Of a DNA stretch of 63,154 bases, positions 10,087 through 19,849 are shown in pieces (position 1 is the first letter of the stretch; each line of letters begins with the position of its first letter). Source of the stretch: Tetmemena sp. SeJ-2015 (Eukaryota; Ciliophora; Spirotrichea; Sporadotrichida; Oxytrichidae); assembly GCA_027382625.1 (NCBI GenBank), contig JAJKFJ010020867.1, positions 1-63,154 on the forward strand, in the 5' to 3' direction. A model generated the notes under the pieces. That model did no database searches. It was not told where the DNA came from and saw only the letters and a list, made by a program, of their open reading frames with translations. The position numbers were made by a program, and so were the translations under genes.

Positions 10087-11727
10087 TCACAAGTTTCCTT
10101 GAGCTAAATCCACCGCCGCTTGATAGAGTGTCTTTTTGTAAAGTCTGTTAGACCACTTAACGTCTATTCTAAGTATTTTTTAGGCTATATCTGTTATTTA
10201 AAAAACATTTGCTTAGCTAGTTTGCTTCAACTCACTCCTCGAGGCTAATCTATTTGTCTGAAGCACCTTGCTCTCATTTACCTTTAATTATCTTTTCATA
10301 AGTCCAAAAAATCTTTCAACTGGAGCTAGCTTGAAATGATAAGGGCCTAAAAACATTACTGGTACTTAGAGATCCCTAATTTTCTATTTGAGGTATGAGC
10401 TTCGATGGTATGAAGCATTATCCAGTATAAAAACATGATTTTGCCTCCAGTTTTCATCTTCTAAATCAAGTGATTCAACTAGCTTGAGAATAAACTCATA
10501 GACCATCACACTGTTATTTTTCCCAGAATTTACGGTGAAATAAAGCTTATTTTTATTGCTTAATCCTGCGATTACACTGATCTCTTTCAATCTTTTTGAC
10601 TCAGTCGAGTAAGCAAGCTTGCATTTCTTTGCCCATCCATAACACTTCGACGAAGAAAATTTCAGCGAACTTTCGTCTATATTTATCATGACTTTTTGAT
10701 TAAACATATTCTTGATATAATAATAAGCAGCAATCTACCTCTCAGCCTTAGACTTTGGTAAGTTCACTCGATGGCTTAGGTAATGAATCTTCTTATAAGT
10801 GAATCCTAACTCTTTTTTAAGAGCGCTCCTTAAGAACCCTCGCGAAAAATTGAGCGAAAATTTATCCTGCAAGCATTGTTAAAGATTCCCAATCGATGGG
10901 AATGGATCACTCTTTTATAAATGCTCGGAGATTATGTCCTTCTAAAGCTCAGTAAGGCTCTTCTTTTTATTAGCCTTACAGAAAAGATTGCTATTTAGAT
11001 TTAGACGTTGGTCATTCAAGCATTCTTTTATTTTCCTATAAGATAGGCCAAACCTTTTCTGAAGTTGCTTAATAGGTACTCAATCTTATCTCCAGAGCTT
11101 ATATATTAATTTCAGTTAGTTAGTGTTCAAGATAGACGACTTTTCTTTTATATTTGTGGCTCTTTCAAAGGTATCAATCAGCTATGTTGAGACATATCTT
11201 TTGACAGAAAGTAGCTCCTAACTGAATTAGAAGTCTTAATTCACTTATCTCAATATTTTCCATTGATTTTGAAATGAACAAAGTGCATTGAGTTGAAGTA
11301 AATCCTCTTTCTTTTGTTCAGATTCCTGAGGGCGAATTTGATGTAGAAACATAAGCACTGCTCTGAGGTACTAATGATCATTTAAAGCTGAATGTTCCTC
11401 ATTTTATTTGTTTATTCAATTTAATTTTTCCTTTGGATCCTGCAGCCGACACCTTATATGTTGTCTCCTGATTTTGCTAAGATTTCGCTATTCAAGTTAT
11501 TCTATCCTTTGTTGAGAGACTTAAATAACTTTTATAGGCTGAAGCAAGTCTGAATCAGTCTGGAGTAATGAGGTGGATAAATTTTTTCCTTAAAACTTCT
11601 CGGTATCAATTTTTACTGATTCTTCTGAATCAGATTCATTATCTGAGTGATCATTTTCTTCACCTGGATGACTCTTTCTCTGAAAGAAGTCTGTTATCTT
11701 TGATTTAATATTCTTGAATTTTTCCAT
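10087..11727 (-). pseudogene. DD34E (Tc1/IS630-type) transposase with two in-frame TGA codons
   Basis: A reading frame of 546 sense codons from ATG (MEKFKNIKSKITDFFQRK...) to TGA after VDLAQGNL. A helix-turn-helix-like region lies in the middle (QLQKRFGLSYRKIKECL). The catalytic core has the three acidic residues in MINIDESSLKF, VFILDNASYHRSSYL and LAPVERFFGLM, with 34 residues between the second Asp and the Glu. Such enzymes cut and paste DNA. The frame is continuous but holds TGA at 11416-11418 and 11080-11082; the second lies in LWRQD-TGA-VPIKQL, where Trp would fit. TGA is the normal stop in the neighbours, so I read this as early decay. No IES seen. Confidence 0.85.
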
Positions 11728-11916
11728 TTCTCAGCACAAAATATCCTTTTACTGTGATGTAGTTTCTCTCTAAAGAATTCTTTTATGTTCTAACCTAAAT
11801 ATGAATGAACCAACTCTTCCCTATTTATTAATTAATAATTTAAAGTTGTAATATAATATTATTTTAAATCAGTAGAGACTCTCAAGGTTTGGATTAATAA
11901 TAAATTGACCACAAAA

Positions 11917-12730
11917 ATGAACTACTCTAGCGTGAATGTACATCAAATAAGAGAGAAAATTGGCAGCAAAAAGGAGTTATATGACTTCTTAACTCAAGAT
12001 TGTAATGCCTACCTGCCAAAGCCCACTTGTACAAATGTTTACTTCTTAAAGAGTATCATTAATGGGTAGAAAGAAGTAAAAATTAATTATTCTTAACAGC
12101 TTCAGTATCTAAAGCGTCACGAGGTCATAGTCAGCGCTGTACCTCAGATTGATGGATTGACTGCAGAAGATTTTATTAGATTCGCCTAAAAATCGCCAAG
12201 AATCTTGTCATACTTCCCAGATCAATGCGATTGGATTCATCTTGACAAAAGATGGATTTGTGATGTCGTTATGTCGCTTGATAAGGAAGGAACTCAAAAA
12301 ATGGTTATGATGCTAAGGATGCGAGGCTTTAAAAATTCAATCATAAGCAAGACTTATTAGTTCAGATGAGACCGGAAATCGCCCAAGCTTTAAATTAAAC
12401 TCTTCAGTTCAGCAGTAATCTTTATATTTTATAAACCTTTTAGGCTAGAAAGGTAGAGCAGCGTTTCTACTCAAGAATTCCTCCAGCCGAAAAAGAAATA
12501 ACCGCGAGATTGAAGAAGTGAAACAAGAGGAGATACTACTAAACTCCAGTAAACAGAAGTACCTTGAGTAAAATAAAAGGGTTAGGGAAGAGTTAAGTGG
12601 GCTTTAACAATAAGTAGAAGAATTGCAAGACTACAAGTAGCTAGTTATGTAGCTCCATCAAAGCGGGATTATTAATGAAGAGGGGAATCCCCTCCCTAGA
12701 GAAAACTTTTTCACAGACAAGATGGAATGA
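11917..12730 (+). pseudogene. Unknown ORF with C-terminal coiled coil, one frame break
   Basis: Starts MNYSSVNVHQIREKIGSKKE and reads well to about 12366 (PQIDGLTAEDFIRFAQKSPR..., WIHLDKRWICDVVMSLDKEG), where TGA interrupts. Coding sense resumes in another frame from about 12495 (REIEEVKQEEILLNSSKQKY...) with a Gln/Glu-rich coiled coil and ends NFFTDKME-TGA. I do not recognise the family. It is divergent to the transposase gene (190 bp apart) and convergent with the helicase gene (130 bp), so it belongs to the IES-free block. The break may be decay, an unnoticed IES, or a sequencing error. Confidence 0.55.
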
Positions 12731-12859
12731 TTATATACTTATGAAGTTTGAGATTTTTAGGAATAATTGAGAAGATTAAGAATTAATTAGAAGCCAAATT
12801 TGCGATATAAAGGGTCGCAATACCTCGACTTTTGCAGCTATCTTATTCTAATTTTAGTT

Positions 12860-15800
12860 TCAAGCATTGGAGCTTCCACTTGCTCTAGTGACTCTGCGAG
12901 TTAAATTATTAGCCTTTGTCATTTGTTTTTGAACGAGATCACTCATCGCTTCCTTTCCCTTACTCTGCATGTGTTTTTCCTCAAGCTTCCCAGCCTTATC
13001 TTCAATTGATTTTTTCTTTTCTTAGAATTTTTGGAATCTGTTTCTCCTTGTGATTTTGCTAGATTTGTGGTCTTATAACTTTAGTTTTCCATAATTTTCG
13101 TCAATACTATCCTCATCTGAAGAGTCAGAGTATTTTATTACTCTTCGCCTTGTTTATCTATTTCTACGCTCTTGAAGATTTTGTTTTGTATCTCTTTCGA
13201 TTTCAATCTCTCTCGGATCTTTATCAGTTTAAGATTTCTCTTGAGATTCTTTTGCTTTAATTTCATCTAACAACTTTTGCATCTACATTCTTGCTCGGCC
13301 ATTTTGTAGCCCGTTGCCCTGTAGCTTTACCTTTGAATCGCTTTTGACTTCTTCTTTCTCCCCCAATTAATCTTGATTAACTTTTAAACTAACCTCCTTT
13401 ATTTCTGAATCTTTAACAATGAATAGGTCTCTCTGGAGCTCTTCTGCATTACCTTGCTCTTTTTAGAGAAGGGTTTATAACTTTGAAAACCTAATGTGAT
13501 TTTCATTTTCAATTATTTCTTGCTTGCACGATATTGCCTGCTCAATCGTATCCTAGGAGTCGCCTTGCCAGACTATCTATCTCCACTAGCCTTTGTTCTC
13601 AAGTCTACCAACTCGGCCTGCTATCTGTTCAGAGGTTCTCTTGCTAAAGATATCGGCAATAACCAAATAAACGCCTCCATTCTATTCTATTTCTCTTGAT
13701 GTTATCAAATCAGTTCCTCTTCCTTAAATCTCAGATAGAAGGAACACACCAAAGCGCTTATTGATGTTTTGAACGTTAAATTTCTCTTCTAAGTAAGCAT
13801 CTGTTCTTGAGCCCTTAACCACCTTCATGCTATAAAACTAAAGCTCTTTGTACTTTTTGAAGAATGTTTCTATCATTTAATAGGATGAGCTTGCAACTAT
13901 GATAATTGGCGTGAGTAAAGTTTGCTTGAGTGCAATTTCATATAAATACTTGCAATACTCTGCTTAACTTGAAGTAAAGAGCATATCTTACAAATGAACT
14001 TTTTTATCCGACTTGAGAGATGAAAGCGAAGGAAATTTAATTTCGACGCAATCGAATGCGACGCTTAGACAGATTTCTTCTTTTTGAGTGAGAGTTGATC
14101 CAGTCAATCCTATCACTTAGTATGCCTATTTTAATGCTTTTATAATTGAACACATTTGCAAAGGAGATCCATCGAAAATAAGCCAGTCATATTCATCTAT
14201 AACCACGATAGACTATTCAAGAAAATTTTGGAACTCAATTTAATCCGATTGACTTTCGAAGTGCTTTTGAGTCATATAATAAACTCCATGCTTATTTTCA
14301 AATATATTTGAGTTCACGTTCAGATCAAATCCTCTTATCAGCTTCTAAAATCTTTTCTCATCTCGCAAAATTAAATAGTCACTTTTTCCTAAGACAATCG
14401 CGCTTTTGTTTGTGTTGAGAGCAGCGATTATGGCAATAGATGTGGTCAATAATGTTTTCCCATTGCCTATCCCAAAGTTCAAAAAGAGAAACCTCTATTC
14501 TTGCTAATTGTAAAAATTCAAGCAAAACTTTTAAAGGCTCAAGTATTTAAATCCAAGTAGATCTTCAAGCTTTGTGATGTGATTTACCTTATGTGAAAGA
14601 TTTTCAGAGACTTCATTACAGTAATTAAGCACGTTTTTGTTGTTTTTATTCAATTTTTTGAGCTTGCAGACCATCTTATAAAATTACTGATGAGAAAACT
14701 CATCTTAAAGTTTTGGATTTTTAAGAATCTATTTTATTGAAACCTAGTTACCATTAATTAAATCGGCTATTAGATCTGGTCTGTTCTTCACTCCTTTTTC
14801 GAGCTAGATTGCAACCAGCTTATTTACTACTTCTATTATCTCAGAGACTCTTCCGACCCAACTTTGATTTCTTTCTTTAAGTTCAACTGAGATCTATGAA
14901 ATGAGTAAAGCGAAATCAGTTTAGTCAAGAAAATCCCATTTTTATATGAAAATTCCTTTAATGTGATTGATCATTAGATCCAAATCATCGTAGGTTCAAG
15001 CTTAGCAGAGAGCGCAGATTTAAACGAAATCACCAACCACCTCGACAGGTATCTATCTCACAAGCCTAAGGCCGTATTCTTGTTTTAATATTTGAATGAA
15101 GGGCTTTGTCAGGCAAAGTAAAGTATTAGGTAAAAGTCTAATAACTTATGCGTCAATTTTATATGAAGTGAAGGTTCCAGCCATAAGTGGTATTATACCA
15201 ATGTTTTTACTGTCTAATAACACTATTTCCTCTTAAAGCTTTGAAAAGCATTCTTGTTCATTAATAAAAACGTAATTTGCTAAGCCTAGAGTTTGCTCAG
15301 AGTTAGGTCTATGAGCTAGTAGAATCATCGAATTTTTAAGAAGAGTATTTTCAATCTCTATAATTTCGTTTCTATAATAAAGGAGTGACTGAACAAAAAG
15401 TCTTGTTTTAATTTGGAGTTCCTAGCCGAGGTTCAAATTGAGCTCATGAACTAAACTGAACATTCCATCAGTAAAATTTGAGGAGCTTGTAGTTTTTAGA
15501 TTAATCAAGAATTCTAGCAAACTTTAGCTGTTTCGGAGGCAAATCTTTTCTAAAAATTGATATCGCTCCTAAGGTTTGAGAAGCATGTATTCTCTGAGAT
15601 AGTTAGAAGTTATTTCAGATTGAATCTTCGCTCCATAGTTAGCTTGAGGTGTTTAGGAAGTAGCTGCTTGCAAGTTTTGATTATGACTTTGTGAATGTGT
15701 TTGAGGTTTATCAAATAAGCCCGAATAGTCAACACTAATTTTTGAATTCATTTAGTTGCCGCAAATCGAAACTTCTTTCAGAGATTTCGAGGTCCTTTTT

Positions 15801-16147
15801 TGAGCTTTATTCAAAACATACTTGCTTAAAAATCGAGGGAGGTCTCTTGAATTGCGCAGAGGTTTGAATTCATTAAGCTAGAGAATTTTTTAGAGGTCGT
15901 AGTTGTGATTTGGAAGTATAAGCTTAGCTTTGTCAATGAGGTCAGGATGCTCTGCACCTTCATAAGCAGAAGGTCTCCCTCTTTTTCTTGGGTAGAGATC
16001 GATCTATTCAAGCTAATCGAATGACTCCGTGAAGGCAGGAGTGTCGATTTCATTGCCCGACTTCTCGGGCAACATCAGGGCTTCTAAGTTGCTTTTTTGC
16101 ACTTCACCTGGAACTCCGAGGGACTCTTGAGATGAGAGATCTGTCAT
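12860..16147 (-). CDS. SecA-like superfamily 2 helicase/ATPase, 1095 aa
   Basis: One uninterrupted frame from MTDLSSQESLGVPGEVQKSN to VTRASGSSNA-TGA, divisible by three. Motifs in order: Walker A NFGIGNGKTLLTTS (about residue 554), motif II VVIDEYDWLIFDG (about 650), motif III LTGST (about 681), motif V IQGRGTDLI (about 811) and motif VI EQIAGRVGRLENKG (about 842). The DEYD and GRGTD signatures resemble the SecA motor more than DEAD-box RNA helicases. The first 500 residues have no recognised domain. The last 200 are Gln/Lys/Glu-rich coiled coil, with a serine/aspartate patch (YSDSSDEDSIDE). There is no signal peptide, so a nuclear or cytosolic role is likelier than protein export. No IES or intron seen. 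Confidence 0.8.
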
Positions 16148-16925
16148 AAGTTATTTTAAGTAGCGCAATAATTAATTATATTTCGCGGCAAACAATTTTA
16201 ATTATACTTAATTCAAATTCTTAATAGGTCTTAAATCTACTTAAATCAATCTTAATTAATTTCTATGTGTAAAAACCCTATTTAGGCAATGAAAATGATA
16301 TTTGCTCTGCTGTTAATATATTTAAAATATTCTCCTAGCTTTGAGAAGTTCTGAGTAGCTTGACTTTAGATCTATCAAGAAGTTGAGCAACAACTCGTGG
16401 GTGGATTTCAATCCTTGGACTACTTTTGTTCAGATGAAGTAGAGGCTAGGTCCCTGAAGATTATTAAATAAAAAAGTGACTTTTTACACTATTATATTAA
16501 ATATTTTAATTAAGAATTAAGACTAATGTGCCTCATTCTCTTTGCTCTGTGTGATGTTCTTTCATATAATACACTCTAATGCATGCTTAAATTGGAGCCT
16601 TCCTGATTTGGAAGTTTATGTCTCAGAGAGTTTGAAATAAATTTTCAATTCCAGAGATTGACTGAGAGAAAAGAATAATTGAATTTTTAAAGGTGAGGAT
16701 CAGACAGTTTCTACAATAATGTAGAACTTAAAAACATATTTTCCTAGCAGAAGTCTCGCTTTCCAACAACAATTATAAAGAATAAAAAGATCAAAACTTA
16801 AACATTGTTGCATGTCCTGAATTTATAAGACTGGGAAAATATTCAAACTATTGCTTCGAATATTTAAACTTGGCAATAGAGTGTAAGGTGGGGAAATTGT
16901 ATTTACTTTTATTTAGTTTTCAGAT
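16148..16925. other. AT-rich intergenic stretch
   Basis: Mostly AT-rich. A plus-strand frame at about 16368-16540 (IYQEVEQQLVGGFQSLDYFC...) has somewhat coding-like composition and could be a gene relic, but no family is recognisable. Confidence 0.35.
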
Positions 16926-17347
16926 TCACTATTTTTACCTTATTAATCTTTATTCTTGTTCAGACTATTCAAGCAGCATTCTCTGTGAGCCAGCCATATC
17001 TTAAATCTCTTGGAGGGTATAGTCAGCGAACTTATTGACACCTAGCGTGTAGGTGGCGTCTGGATTGCTGATAGCGTGTTCTTTGATAGCAGCTAGATTT
17101 CTCTTGAATTCTCCAAATCTGAATTGGAACTCCTCTTGAGAAGAGTAGCTCTTGTTGTGGGTTGACACAAATTTGTAGAACTATTCTAATTCTGCCTCTT
17201 GAGAGTAGAGAACTTCATAAAATAAAGAAGAATGGTTATAGACAAATGTAATATTAATTGTTATAATTGCGATGATTCTTGGTTTGGGAGAGATGCAATT
17301 CCCACTGCTATTCCAACTACGCTTAGGACTATATTTTGGATTCGCAT
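16926..17347 (-). CDS. Stand-alone I29 propeptide-like cysteine protease inhibitor
   Basis: After removal of one 80-bp IES the gene encodes about 113 residues. A hydrophobic signal segment (MRIQNIVLSVVGIAVGIASL) is followed by a complete cathepsin-type prodomain. It has an ERFNIN-like helix (EEFQFRFGEFKRNLAAIKEH) and the GNFD motif LGVNKFADY, then a short Gln-rich tail ending QRLIRQKQ-TGA. There is no catalytic domain downstream before the helicase gene. It closely parallels the first 100 residues of the cathepsin gene 1 kb away on the same strand. Free-standing I29 proteins elsewhere (CTLA-2, crammer, silkworm BCPI) inhibit papain-family enzymes, so an inhibitor role is inferred. A truncated protease pseudogene is the alternative. 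Confidence 0.75.
17212..17291 (-). other. IES in the I29 gene, pointer TCTC
   Basis: TCTC (minus strand) lies at 17208-17211 and 17288-17291. Deleting the 80 bp between them plus one copy joins GIAS to LYSQEAELEQFYKF in frame. It sits at the same place as the first IES of the cathepsin gene, with a different pointer. Confidence 0.7.
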
Positions 17348-18324
17348 TATAACTACTTATAATTTTATAATTATGAAAGGATTCTATATAGAATATATAA
17401 TCAAGTTATTTTCTAATTAACCTCATATTTAAATTCACATTTTAATGCTACTTATAATCTAGTTATCAGAGTTAAAATTAGATTTAGAAATATATATATT
17501 TAGATACATTTTAAAGCTAATATTAAATAGATTTGCTAAAATTAATTTCCTTATTTATAATTATTTGAGAATATTAGGATCCACTTCTTAATTGTTTTAT
17601 AATTTTAGCTTTGTATTTTAGTAGTAAAATATCATATAAGAATTAACTTTCATAATGTTTTCCGGTATTTATAAATCTTTTATGAATCCTTTGTTACTAC
17701 CGCTTTCTTAAGATTTGAACAAAAACTCTCTCATATTTTAAAACAAATCTGGCAGTATTTAAATTTATTTACAATAACATCTATAAATAATTAATTTTGA
17801 AAATTTATTTAATTTTTATGGAGATATTAAATATGTTTGATTGCATTGATCGAATCATAAGAGTAGGAGGAGTAGAATTCAAATTATGATACATCCCCTT
17901 AATAAAATTCACTTATACATTCTTATATTGATAATATTATCAATGGGTAATAACATAAATTCAAATATACATTTTCAAAATAAAAAATAATTATAATTAA
18001 AGGAACTCTGAGGTTTTATTTTCAAAAGAAGTATTTATTTTTTACTTGAGAAGCTTCATTTTAAATTATGTGAATTCAAAATGAACAACTCAAGCAAAGG
18101 GATTTATGACTATTCCCTCATCTCTCAAATCAACCACAAATACAATACTCTTAATTTAAATATCAATATCTCTTTTTCTATACCCTTAATATTATTAAGA
18201 GGTAAAAGATAGAGAACATTCCAAACAGACTTATTATAAAATGAGGCTCGTTAAGAGTTAAGATAAAAATTAGTTTGGATATAAGATGCTTCTCCTCAGA
18301 GAAGAAGCTCAACTTGAGATAAGC
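17348..18324. other. AT-rich spacer between I29 and cathepsin genes
   Basis: About 1 kb of very AT-rich DNA with no convincing coding sequence. It probably contains the region where the germline is cut between two somatic nanochromosomes, but no breakage signal is recognisable. Confidence 0.4.
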
Positions 18325-19607
18325 TCAGTTGCACATGGGGGGACCGCAAGCACCCTCCTTGGTGTCGGGGAAGACGGGCTCCATCTGGATTCCGCAGACA
18401 CCTGGGCCGTCTTGGATGGCAATCTTGATGTATCCTTCATCTCCCCAAGATTCACCCCATGAGTTCTTGACGATCTCCATTATAATTAATTACGATGTAG
18501 TAGTCTCCCTTCTTGGGGTCAGAGCCGTATCCAACAGCGAGGACTCCGTGATCGAGGTTAAGTCCGCAAGACTTTGAGCTGAAAACTCCTCATAAAAGTT
18601 AGCATATTCAACTACTACTTCATGATTAATTCCACTCCCTTTGAGTAGAATTGGAAGACAAAGGTGTCGGCCTCAATGGCAATTGAGACGGGGCCTTGAG
18701 CGATGGCAGCCTTGAGGTCAGTGGTTGAGTTTTGGTTGACGTAGGTGGCTCCAGTGTTGGAGGAGACTCCCTTGGATCTGTCATACTTGCAAGTCTAGTC
18801 CTCACCTTTGTAAGGATAGTCGTCCTCGAGCTGAAGAGGGTTCTTCTTAGAGTACTGCATGGCGGTGTACATGTCACCACCATTGCAGCCCTCGCAGTAA
18901 TCCGTCACGACGTCGCAGTCAACAAGTTGCTGCTCTGAGTAGTTGTTAAGCTTGCCAGTGGCAATGAAGTCTCTGCCTTCCAGAGATCCAGTGGTGGAGA
19001 AGGCCCAGCAAGATCCGCAGCTGCCTTCATAAAAATGCATTCAGCAAACTAGTAACTTCAAATTTCCTTATTAGCCTTGGTCCTTGACGGGGGTGACGGC
19101 TCCCTTTTCTCTCCAGTCGATGGATTCAGGGATCTCTCTTTTAGGGTCAGCTCTGAACACAGCGGCGTTCATTTAAATACACTCACTACTCTCACTTTCA
19201 CTAAATTACTGCTGTTCTGGAAGTTCTTGTTGGTTCTCTTGTAGCCGAGCATCTTTCTGTACTCCTCGACAGTCATGTCAGCGAACTTGTTGGGGGCGAG
19301 GGTGAAGGTGGAATCTTAATTGTTGATGGCGTGGGATCTGATGAGGGCGAGGTTTCTCTTGAACTGGCCGTATCTCATGTTGAACTCCTCCTAGGTGGCG
19401 TAGCTCTTGCCGTGCTAGGCAATGAAGCTGTGGAAGACGTCCAAGTCAGGAATTTGGTTGTAAAGAGCTTCACAATTTAAAATAGGTTTCTGAGAATCAG
19501 AGAGAGATAATATTTTTGGATTGTGAGTTGTCTTGGCCAGCTAATCCGATAATAGCGATGCCAGCGGCAACTCCAAGGACGCAAATAGTGAGTGCGTGGT
19601 TTCTCAT
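18325..19607 (-). CDS. Cathepsin L-like cysteine protease, interrupted by five IESs
   Basis: A papain-family (C1A) protease that enters the secretory or lysosomal route. A signal segment (MRNHALTICVLGVAAGIAII) is followed by an I29 prodomain with an ERFNIN-like helix and the GNFD-type motif LAPNKFADM. The mature domain starts near IPESIDWREKGAVTPVKDQG. All catalytic residues are present: oxyanion Gln in VKDQG, Cys in GSCGSCWAFS, His in LDHGVLAVGYG and Asn in VKNSWGESWGD. It ends GACGPPMCN-TGA. Five inserts (19470-19542, 19171-19217, 19028-19078, 18590-18638, 18475-18496) must be removed to read it, each with a direct-repeat pointer. TAG and TAA occur in frame where Gln fits (FIAQHGKSYATQEEF). 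Codon use is GC-richer than in its neighbours, as for a highly expressed gene. Confidence 0.95.
18475..18496 (-). other. IES 5 of cathepsin gene, pointer ATCGT, 22 bp
   Basis: ATCGT (minus) at 18470-18474 and 18492-18496. Removing only 22 bp restores GDYYIVKNSWGESWG. It is very short for an IES. Confidence 0.9.
18590..18638 (-). other. IES 4 of cathepsin gene, pointer GGAGT
   Basis: GGAGT (minus) at 18585-18589 and 18634-18638. Removing 49 bp joins FYSKGV to FSSKSCGLNLDHG. Confidence 0.95.
19028..19078 (-). other. IES 3 of cathepsin gene, pointer AAGGC
   Basis: AAGGC (minus) at 19023-19027 and 19074-19078. Removing 51 bp restores VKDQG-SCGSCWAFS across the active site. Confidence 0.95.
19171..19217 (-). 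other. IES 2 of cathepsin gene, pointer GAAC
   Basis: GAAC (minus) at 19167-19170 and 19214-19217. Removing 47 bp joins NKNFQN to AAVFRADPKRE in frame. Confidence 0.9.
19470..19542 (-). other. IES 1 of cathepsin gene, pointer AGCT
   Basis: AGCT at 19466-19469 and 19539-19542. Removing 73 bp joins AIIGLA to LYNQIPDLDVF in frame. Confidence 0.75.
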
Positions 19608-19849
19608 AGTAGTATAGTTAAGTCGAGTAAAAATATTATTATTATAAACTCGGATCCAACTACAATTTAAATATAGATCCAGTCCACTATTTTAATCATA
19701 GCAAATAACCAAACTCTGAAAGGTTGGATCTTAGAATCGCTTCACTTATTATAATTAGCATTCTTCTTATGATTTTGTTTTAATTGCTAGCTCATCACTG
19801 AACTTTATTATAGTTTTAGATTAACGCATCAATTAAAACCTTCTTTCAA

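Noticed and set aside
12860..16147. Bacterial contamination because of the SecA-like motor
   Set aside because: The gene uses TAA and TAG as glutamine throughout and shares the AT-rich composition of its neighbours.
18329..18938. Plus-strand and alternative-frame ORFs over the cathepsin gene
   Set aside because: Shadows of the protease coding sequence, whose frame is fixed by the catalytic motifs.
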